Shown piece after piece: positions 55,504 to 64,000 of a DNA stretch of 64,000 nucleotides (position 1 is its first letter; each line of letters opens with the position of its first letter). This DNA comes from Gymnopus androsaceus JB14 (taxonomy: Eukaryota; Basidiomycota; Agaricomycetes; Agaricales; Omphalotaceae): positions 186,001-250,000 of the forward strand of contig ML769421.1 in assembly GCA_009733575.1 (NCBI GenBank), read 5' to 3'. The notes beneath the pieces are model-generated. The model had not been told where the DNA came from. It did not search any database and was given only the letters and a program-made list of their open reading frames with translations. Both the position numbers and the translations under genes were made by a program.

Positions 55504-58500
55504 TCAAAAGAGTCCCCCAGGAATACCAAGCCCCGATTTTGTTTTTGAAGACCGTCCTCTACCACGACCACGACTGCCTCCACGACCACCTCCGCGACTT
55601 CCTCCACCTCCTCGACCCCTCCCCCGAGAAGAGCCTCTACTACTTTTACTATTACTAAAGGTGCTGCTTGAAGACGAGCATGCTAAGCGTATTATTTAGT
55701 GATTGGGTCTTCACGAAATAAACCTGGAACATACCATTACTCCAATGGCCAGGCTTTCCACACTTGAAACAGGTTTGCTCCTGCTGAGAGCTATTTCCGC
55801 CCGATGAGCCAAAGCTTCGCGATTTCTTGTTGGCCGAACCACCGTTGGGACAGTCTTCACACATGACACACGTATGAGAACAATAACTATGATAATGAAG
55901 ATACAAACACGTACTGCTTGCCCAATGACCAGGTTGCTGACACTTTTTATTCCAAAAGATCAGCCTCGAGTGCATTAAATTGAAGCGAAGGACCATACCT
56001 TGTAGCATTCTCCCGAAGCCTGTCCTCCACCTCCACCTCCTCCTCCGCCTCCTCCCCCCGAGCGAGAGGAACCGGGCTCATCGTCCCACTCGAAGAACTT
56101 ACACTGACCTTCACCTTCTTTCTTGGCACAGCGCCAGAACTCTCGTCCCTGGTTCGCGTTCTCCTTACGGGAAGTCAACTTCAGAGCGGGCTCATTACAG
56201 CTACAGTTGCGCGTTGTATCATCGCCTCCAGAAGCCTGTCCGTCGAAAAGTAAACAAAATGCGAGTGGAACAAGAAGCAATGGAGGACACTCACATTCGA
56301 GAATGTCCTCTTGGTCGGAACAGCATTAGTAGAAGCGGATGGATTTGACGGAGGTAACGGCTCGTCCCCGAAAGCGAAAAAACCACAGCTTCTCTCTTCG
56401 CATATCCAGATCGGCCGACCCTTGTTCTCATTATCTTTCGTAACAGTTCGTTTTCCAGCAGGCACACCACACTTGCAATTCGGTATTTCATCTGGAACAT
56501 TGTTGAAGCTGGTTCGACCTCCGGTGGATGACGAGGGAGCACTCGAATCATCGGCCAGGAAGAAAAGACACGTCGGAGGTGTGCTTCCACATTTCCAATA
56601 TCGCTTGGAAGACTGGTCTGAAGCAACGTCGGAAATTGCTGGAACCCCACACCTGCAGAGAGTTTGATTTCCATAGTTTGCAGCTGGTGCGCGAGAGGGA
56701 GGATTTGTTGCGGCTGTAGACCGAGACTTGGGGGCAGTGGCTGAAGTCGGTTTCGCTCTTGTATTGCGTGGTTTGGGCGCCGGTGTAGAGTCTATGAAAA
56801 TAGGAGATGAGGACTAGATCACTCATTGAACATCGGTACTTACCATCATCCGAGTCAATGTCAATCGGCGCACCTGAGGAAGCTCCGCCGCTTCGCCCTC
56901 CACCGCCGCCGCCTCCTCCTCCGTCTCCACGACCACGACCACCTCCCCCTCCACGCCCACGCCCTCCTCTGCCACCTCTGCCACCTCTACCACCTCTACC
57001 CCCACCTTCACCTCCGTCACCTCCATTACCTCCACCGCCACCGCCGCCGCCGCCTCCATTTCCACCTCCTCCATTTCCTCCACCTCCACCAGGTGCATTG
57101 TTTCCGTCCAGAGCCTGACGCATGGCCTGTATCACAGATTTATCATTAGGCTTGCTCATTGACAACTCCAGCCAGTCGACTTACCGCAGTAATCTGATTA
57201 GACTCCCTCCGCGCAATCACATACATCTCCTTATACTCCTCCACACATTGCTCAATCATCGCGTTCTTGGTTAATTGACCTTCAGATATCTTGTTCATCC
57301 GTCGTTCAGTCTGTAGTAGAGTCAATCAGATATTCGTATTCATATTAGCTTTTTTGATTTTCAGTGTTATGCACTTACTTCACGTCTAAGCATCGGCTTG
57401 GTGAGACTCTTGATGATACCAATCTTCTCGTAGCCCTTCGACTAGGCCCAATCCGAGGGTTGAGGGTAGGAGATACTTGGTCGCTCCTTCATAGTGTTCG
57501 AGAACGTACTCGCGGTCGATGATAGTTTGGATGTGTTGGGCGATAGTTGCATCGGTGCCTAATAATCAACAGCGACAGTCGAGTTAGCCCACGCACCGCA
57601 CCAGATGGATGATAATGATCACACACCAATGCCATTCTTATCCATAAGCGTAACGAGATCCGCTTCAGTGAGTGGACTAGGTTTCGTAGTTTCCCCATCT
57701 CGAAGTTCACAGACTGAAGGGTTGAACGTCTCTCCTTCGATAAAGTTTGGAAGAACATTGCCCACCCATTTGTCGTAGGGATAAACTTCGAGGTAGTTCT
57801 TGGCAATGACGGTCAACCCTATAGAAATTCTAAGTCAGTAAAGGTCAGTGAAATGTGTAGTTGGGATCTCACCAGTGGCACAGAACTGTTCATCTCCGCA
57901 TACAACGTCGACAGTGGTTTGGTTACCAATAGCATCTAGAGAGCAGCAAGCGAGAAATCGCCTCGTAATATACTCGTACACTTTCTTTTCGTCTCCAGTA
58001 AGATTTCCGGCATGAGCAGTTGGGTGGATAGGAGGATGTGCTTTATCGTTGTTTTTGCCTTTGCGTGGCGTTTGGAAGGCAGGTGGGCCTTGATGAAGTC
58101 TGGGCATATGGAAAGATCGTTAGTACGCACAAAAGGATCAAGAGAGACATACTGTTGAGCGAAATTTCCCCAAGCCGGATCGACAGTTTGTTTCTGGATG
58201 AGCGTTTGAAAGTCGAATTGAGGGTCGAACTGATCTGTTTCTGTTCGGGGATAAGATAGGAATCCTTGCTGGTAGAGTTTTTCAGCGACCTGTAAGCTCG
58301 TTAGTGGGGTTCTGATACAAGTGATTGGTGTGCCATACATCAAGAACCTTCTTCGGCGCAAGTTTCAGTAAACGCGAACCGGCCTTTTGAAGCTCAACAG
58401 TAGTGAGTGGAAGAGGTTTCCTAAGATGGAGTTGGAAAAACGACAAGACTCGATGCAAAGAAACGAACCGACCATTTCTTGGTCTCCTTCTTCACCACTT

Positions 58501-59484
58501 TCTGAACTCGCGCCACAGGATCTTCCAAAACATGCTCATACAACGCAATCGCAATGTCTTCATCGAATATATGTCCTCTTCTCCAATTGAACCGTGTTTC
58601 TTCATTGTCAGCGTATCAGTGAGAGAGTAGATGTACCAGAATTTTTCGGGTCGAAAGCTCTTTATATCTTGAAACCTCGAGACGATAAAGCCGAGAGTCG
58701 GGTATTGACATGGTCCTACAGTCACAGTTGAAATAGAGATATCAAGGAATGACAGTAGAGACATACCATAGCTCAACATGTCAACCTCCAGCTGCGGAAG
58801 GCGGGCTTCAAGTTTAGAGTCTGCCAGCGAGTGAAGGCGGAGCCAATCTTGAGGTCGAGTGTCAACCGTGCTTCAACAGCGTCGACGAGCCTCTGGTCAA
58901 GATTGACTGGGTTTTGAGCAGCATTATGAATTTGTCTAAAGACCAAAGTTTAGAAAAAGAATAGAAAGAAACACAGAACGTACGGAGCGATGATAGCACT
59001 AAACCGAGCCCTTTTGACGACCAAGGTACGTTTAGCCCTCTTGCAAACTTTAACAATCTCCGAGCCAATATGCTCTCCTTCGCGATCGCAATCTGTCCAA
59101 ATCATCAAGGTGTCTACTTTCTTTGCTTCATTGAACAGATTCGTAGTAATTGCCTGTTTATCAGGTGGAGTTTTGGTAATGGGGTCTATATCAAACAGCG
59201 CAAAGGGATCGCAAGAGTGCCATTTGCGATGTGTATCGGGAAAGTCGTGCTCTGTGATATGGCCAGCAACAGAAGTGACGGTAAATTTTGCGCGAGATTG
59301 GGGATAATCAAAGTCATAGTTCTTAATGAAGGGGCTACCAGTGTTCCGCTAAGTTATTTTGAATGAGTAAAGTAGTAGAAAGAGGGATTTTGGTACGCAC
59401 AGTGTTGTATTGGCCTCCCGACAGAATTGCAGTGATGGATTTAGCAATCGAGGGCTTCTCAGCCACACACAAAACCTTGGGCAT
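55504..59484 (-). CDS. TOP3: DNA topoisomerase III with three GRF zinc fingers
   Basis: Starts MPKVLCVAEKPSIAKSITAI (exon 59484-59401); exon 59348-58984 carries the TOPRIM acidic motif DCDREGEHIG; exon 58935-58767 follows. The catalytic Tyr is in GFLSYPRTETDQF (about 58250), and HPPIHPT is near 58030. The C-terminus has a long Gly-rich tract (about 57100-56890), three GRF fingers (CRCGVP..KCGSTPPTCLFF near 56665-56550; CKCGVP..CEERSCGFFAF near 56480-56370; CSCNEP..CAKKEGEGQCKFFEW near 56210-56095), zinc knuckles (CQQPGHW, CFKCGKPGHW) and an RGG-rich tail ending GIPGGLF. Type IA topoisomerases pass single strands and, with RecQ and Rmi1, dissolve double Holliday junctions. Single-base shifts occur near 58810 and in the exon at about 58680-58490. 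Divergent from UTP25. Confidence 0.85.
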
Positions 59485-59609
59485 AATGTGTTGAATGAGA
59501 AACGCGTTAACTCATGAGCGCGCCGGTAAGTCACATGAGCACCTCGGGATGGCGGACCGGCATTGCCGTACTGCCGGTGCTAATGAAAAAAATTTGAAGA
59601 CCGTTCACC
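59485..59609. promoter_or_regulatory. Divergent TOP3/UTP25 promoter, 125 bases
   Basis: The two start codons are separated by 125 bases. The segment includes GAGCGCGCCGG and GCCGTACTGCCGG motifs. A shared bidirectional promoter is the simplest reading. Confidence 0.5.
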
Positions 59610-62088
59610 ATGTCCGACGACACAACCCGCCTCTTAACCCTTCTGAACGTCTCTGCAACGAAAGCCGGAAAGAAAAAATGGGAGCCATACGTACCTGCCA
59701 ACAAATTAAACAAGCGCAAGCCCGTCAGAATGGCAGACAGTGAAAATTTACCTGTACCGGTTCAGGAAGACGTTCAAATGGCAGAGGTGCAGGAAATTCC
59801 TGCAGTAAATGAGGATGTAGAGGTTGAAGGTATGGGACTTATTCTTTACTTGGTCCTACCTAATCATCTTCTTCCATTAGACGCAAAAGATCCATATGAG
59901 CAACATTTTGGCTGTAGCTCTGCCCATCTCTCCCAAAATTCTAGGTCTTCAGTAGACCGAAAGGCTTGGAGCTCTCAAAAGTCATTGCGAGGAAAGCTTG
60001 GACCCACTTATGAATCCTTTCCCGAAGATTGTAATCCCGGTCCTTCAAACTTGAAAGGAGACGGTGTAAGTTCACTCATTTCCAGCTTGTTCATCAATAT
60101 AGACCCACTTTTATCAGATTCTTGATCGAGTGAAGAAACCCTTCAACTCACGAAAAGGTGTACCAAAGGGTGAGTAGCTTTTTTCAGCTTCATAAATCAA
60201 GCTCATAACGTCCTAGATCAGTTTGACCTGCAAAACGACCTACTGTCGACATTATCCACCCACAAAGATCTCTACCTATCTTCGAGCTCTTGGGAGAACA
60301 AAAAAGCCACTCGAGAGGCTATATCTTTACATTTACTGAATCATATAACAAAGTGCGCATTTTTTCCAACTTGGTTCGCATCGACATACTCACATTATGA
60401 CCAGAAAACGACGACGGGTACTCAAAAATAACGAGCGTATTGCTCATGCCACAAAAGCTGGGAATGAACCGCCTGAAGACGTCCAGGATCAAGGGTTTAC
60501 TCGACCTTCCGTGCTCATTCTCCTCCCCTTCCGTTCCTCCGCATTAGCCTGGTTCAACGCACTCATATCTCACACCCCTTCACCAGAATACCAAATCGAG
60601 AACCACGCACGATTCACCTCTGAATACGGCTTGCCCGTAGGTGCAATCGACAAACTGGCTACAGCAGAGCCCGGCACGTATCCGCTGGATCACGTCGAGA
60701 CGTTTAAAGGAAATGTGGATGATAACTTTAGGGTTGGGATCAAGCTTACCCGGAAGAGTGTGAAAGCTTTCACCGAGTTTTATGGGTGCGATATCATCAT
60801 CGCTAGTCCTTTGGGACTACGACAGTCGATGCAGAAAGAAAAGTTTGTTGTTGTTCACACTCATGTATGAAGTCTTGTAACTGACATCTTGCTTAGAAGC
60901 GCCGACTATCTCTCCTCAATCGAAATGCTAGTAATGGATCAACTCGATTCATTAACGATGCAAAACTGGGAACATGTCAAGGTACGGTATATCTCCCCTA
61001 CTTTCACATTTCACCTATTCTCACCCGTCTCCAGTTTGTCCTAGATCATCTCAACAAACTTCCCAAGGAATCTCATGACACCGACTTTTCGCGCGCGAAA
61101 CCCTGGTACTTGGACGGGCAGTGAGTAGCTATCGTCTACACACTCTCGATATTTCAAATTGACTTGCCTCTCAGCTCAGAATATCTTCGCCAATCGATCC
61201 TGCTCTCCGCATACGAGACACCCGAGACCCGACAGCTCTACAACGCCAAGCTTAAAAACGTCGCGGGCAAAATCAGAACTGACAAGCGGTGGCCTCCGAT
61301 AGAAGTTCCAGAAGGGATTGACCAGGTATGTGTATTGTTCTCGCGATCCTTTACCATTATTTCTCAACTTTGGTGGATTGCTCGCTCAGAATTTCGTGCG
61401 CTTCGACTGCGGGAATCCCCAAGATGAACCTGACAAGCGTTTTCACTACTTCACCACACAGGCTACGTATCGATGCTACTTCTCTTCTACCCAGGTGCTA
61501 ACAACGTCCATCCATCTCTAGCTCCTACCCACAGTTCTCAAATCCGCAGTCCAAAGTTCCAACACAGTCATCTTTATACCGTCGTACTTTGACTTTGTGC
61601 AAGTGCACAACCACTTCCGCAAGCTGAGTGTATCGTTCACTGTGCTTTCCGAGTCAGTAGTAGCCCACGCCTGCATCCATCCAAATTTTTTTTACTAATG
61701 CATAAATGAAGGTACTCCACCAACCAAGAAATATCTCGTGCCCGACAAGCATTCTTTTCCGGACACAAGTCTTTTCTCCTGATCACTGAACGGTTCCACT
61801 TTTACAAGAGGTACGCATTAGTAGTCCAACTAACGTCATACCGATTACTGACTGATCCATGCTACTCTATTCCAGGTATAAATTACGCGGAATTCGAAAT
61901 CTAGTCTTTTATGGTCCTCCCGACCATCCTCAGTTTTACAGTGAATTATGCTGTCTTATCCGTTCTTGGACGATGGAGTGGAGAGCTCGGATGTTATGTG
62001 TCGTGTGTTGTATTCAAAATACGACTGGTTTAGGCTGGAGAGGATAGCAGGGACAGAGGCGGCTGTAGAGTTGACGAAAAGCTTATAA
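59610..62088 (+). CDS. UTP25: UTP25, U3 snoRNP-associated ribosome biogenesis factor
   Basis: Multi-exon gene from ATG 59610 ([20 protein letters not shown]) to TAA 62086-62088. The first exon is disordered and acidic; a 51-base intron leads to [11 protein letters not shown]. The conserved part reads [126 protein letters not shown] and [19 protein letters not shown]: a degenerate helicase-like fold without Walker A, as in the Utp25 family. It acts in the small-subunit processome in the nucleolus. One frame shift lies near 61948 (after FYSEL), with the true C-terminus ([20 protein letters not shown]) in the next frame. Confidence 0.85.
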
Positions 62089-63228
62089 AGTGAGGACGCT
62101 TGAGTGCTGATCGCCTCTAATTTGGAGGATGAACTTGGCTATGTAGAACGTATGAACGATGTGGAAAAGATATTGTTCAGATTTTTCTCTGCGAAGATTT
62201 CTTCGGTTGAATGACGGGGTTTTGATATCTTAAAACTCATGAACGCTGAGTTATGCAAATTTCGGTACACTGTGTAGCGCTTCAAAGAAATCGCGTCAAA
62301 ACATTACACATAGGGCTCGTATACACTAGTTCAAGGAATTTAGTATAATCAAACCCGAGGGTACAGGCTTCAACGTTTTGAAATAGCGTTTATACAAGGC
62401 TACTGTCTGCAATCGAAGTGATCCATGCCTGTCTTCAGATACCCATATTATCATCAGGCCACCACTGTAACCGTGAAAGGAATCAGGATTAAAGCCTTCA
62501 GTTCCGAAGAATAATTTCCACTGCCGCCCATATGGAGTGAGGGATGAACTTGAAGCACATTTTAGGCTCAATGTATGATCTGGAGCAGCAGGATGGAACC
62601 ACCGAACCAGTTTTCAACAAGCTTGAACAACAGCTTTGGAATAAGTTCTGTTGGTTATGTTTATCATGGCTTGGATGGGTCTATACTTACTATCAATACT
62701 ACTGCTTTAATATACCTAGAATTGTAATATTAGTTTTTCGTTGAACCAGTTACTAATCCGGATTTTTGTGTAGACTCGGACCTCTCGTTCAACCGAGCTC
62801 CTGGGGCTCTTAATACTAAAAAAAAAGCTATTTTAAATTCATTTACTTCCCTAGCCCGTCACTTGCCTGATCTGGGGGCCATGGTGATTCATGCACTATA
62901 GGAATGGGAGTAAGTTGACGACTGCTACAAGCCGTGACATAAAATAAATAACTAACAAGCATGCAAACTCTACCTAGTGCACTGAAAGGAAGCACACAAG
63001 TAGTTCGCCATATATATTATATAAGTATGGTTGGTTTATAAAGCAATAATATTATCCATTATCCATTGGATGATCGAACAAGTGACTTTCCATGTACGTT
63101 ACACCCTTTCTATCGACTACCTGGAACAATAGCGCTATGCTTGATAAATTTGGTGTTAAAAAAGTTTTTCAAGATATAGGATTGGAATCTGGATCTACTT
63201 GAAAATTACAAATCGCAAACCATCCCAC
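62089..63228. other. Intergenic region, no gene recognised
   Basis: AT-rich; short frames at 62326-62571 and 62544-62744 have no recognisable domain. No RNA gene or terminal repeat was found. Confidence 0.4.
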
Positions 63229-63942
63229 CTACGCCTGGCACCTTTGCAAAACGACCTCGAGCTCTGTCAAAATATCCTTCTGAGCTTGTAGTTTTTTCTC
63301 TAGCTCTTGAATACGTTCCGTTGCTTGACCCAGCTCCGCTTTAGCGTGTTCCAAGTCTTTCTTCACCTTTTCCAGCTCCTTCCTGTCAACGCGACCTTTG
63401 ACCCTTTCAAGCCTGTTGTCGAGATTTTTCTTTTCTTGATCAATCAGAGAATCGAGAGAGTTATTGTAAACCAAATCGTAGGGGCTCAATAGTGTCCGGA
63501 TAACTTTCCACCTCCCCGCTATCATTGTTGACATTGCGCTCGCCTGATCATAAACACTGCAGGAAAAAGAATGAGAAAGAGAAGAAGAACTTTGAAACCG
63601 AAACAGAAAATGGGACCGAATACTGAAATGAAAGAGCCCGAGAAAGAATAAAAATCCAGAAGTCCACTCACCCTAAAACTGGTTCCACTGCAGTCCTCAC
63701 CGTCTCAATTTCACTCTTGTTGAAGTCACCTTTTTCCTGAGCCGCTCTCAATGCTACCAGTCCTGCATCCAGATTTGTCGTTGCTTTTGACAGGTTGGAA
63801 TTCGCCTTAATGACACTGTACTGATAAGAGGTTGCGGTCAGCAAGTAAAGAGCGAGTGAGTGTTACTTACTTGTGATGCAATAAACATCCCTGTAATACC
63901 GTCAATACAAAGGACGACAGCTTTCGCCCATGAAAGTTCCAT
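63229..63942 (-). CDS. Small coiled-coil protein, unknown family
   Basis: Three exons (63942-63871, 63820-63672, 63556-63229; introns 50 and 115 bases) encode 182 residues, all joined in frame with GTAAGT/GTGAGT donors. Residues 1-24 (MELSWAKAVVLCIDGITGMF) are amphipathic or hydrophobic. The middle is helical (SNLSKATTNLDAGLVALRAA); residues about 110-175 form a strong coiled coil (LEKVKKDLEHAKAELGQATE, IQELEKKLQAQKDILTELEV). No domain is recognised. A helical bundle followed by a coiled coil recalls N-terminal effector regions of fungal STAND proteins, but that is only a resemblance. Upstream exons beyond the window edge are possible. Confidence 0.65.
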
Positions 63943-64000
63943 ATTAACTAAGGTTTTTGGGATGGTAAACACCGTTAACGTTAGAATGAATGCAATAATA

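Noticed and set aside
56807..57149. Plus-strand proline-rich and His/Leu-rich frames
   Set aside because: Complement of the Gly-coding tract of TOP3.
62326..62744. Short frames between UTP25 and the coiled-coil gene
   Set aside because: AT-rich, no domain, no convincing start or splice context.

Overview
The window looks like nuclear DNA of a mushroom-forming basidiomycete (Agaricomycetes). Genes are broken by many GT-AG introns of about 45-75 bases. The gene set is fungal (SF3B3/RSE1, UTP25, AFG1-like ATPase, topoisomerase III, U6 snRNA). The accessory part holds a tyrosine-recombinase retrotransposon, NACHT-WD40 (NLR-like) genes and F-box/LRR repeats, all typical of mushrooms. No species is claimed. 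All exon coordinates were worked out by eye from splice signals, reading frame and remembered family features.

Layout. 1-2.5 kb: 3' end of a DIRS/Ngaro-type retroelement. 2.6-2.95 kb: a possible tRNA-derived SINE (minus). 4.1-6.2 kb: an Hsp20/alpha-crystallin gene (minus). 8.6-9.1 kb: a small spliced membrane-protein gene; partial or broken copies lie at 26.7 and 30.7 kb. 10.4-25.9 kb: two convergent, decayed NACHT-WD40 genes (plus 10364-15642; minus 25861-19896), each interrupted by a different TIR element (10970-11772; 21720-23017). The gap between them holds a MULE-like element (16862-17967) with a hAT-like MITE nested inside (17007-17357). 27.9-28.9 kb: a secreted Gly/Gln-rich repeat protein. 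32.9-35.4 kb: a small gene divergent from an AFG1-like ATPase, start codons only 44 bases apart. 35.9-38.2 kb: a Ser/Thr-rich membrane protein remnant and a C2H2 zinc-finger gene. 38.4-39.2 kb: two U6 snRNA genes as an inverted pair. 39.4-46.1 kb: a coiled-coil gene divergent from RSE1 (SF3b subunit). 46.2-49.5 kb: an Ohr/OsmC peroxidase and an MFS transporter. 49.7-59.5 kb: a duplicated block of F-box/LRR genes and an inverted partial copy of the neighbouring TOP3 gene. 59.6-62.1 kb: UTP25, divergent from TOP3. 63.2-63.9 kb: a small coiled-coil gene (minus).

How it fits together. The right half is mostly housekeeping (splicing by U6 and SF3b, ribosome biogenesis, decatenation, mitochondrial quality control, redox defence), often as divergent pairs sharing short promoters. 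The left half is accessory: NLR genes whose near-identical WD40 repeats vary at the few positions expected for a recognition surface, embedded in TIR elements.

Caveat. Single-base frameshifts interrupt otherwise well-conserved genes that should be essential (RSE1, TOP3, UTP25, AFG1). Either several loci are decaying copies or the assembly carries indel errors. The NLR loci also have nonsense codons and transposon insertions, so those look genuinely dead.
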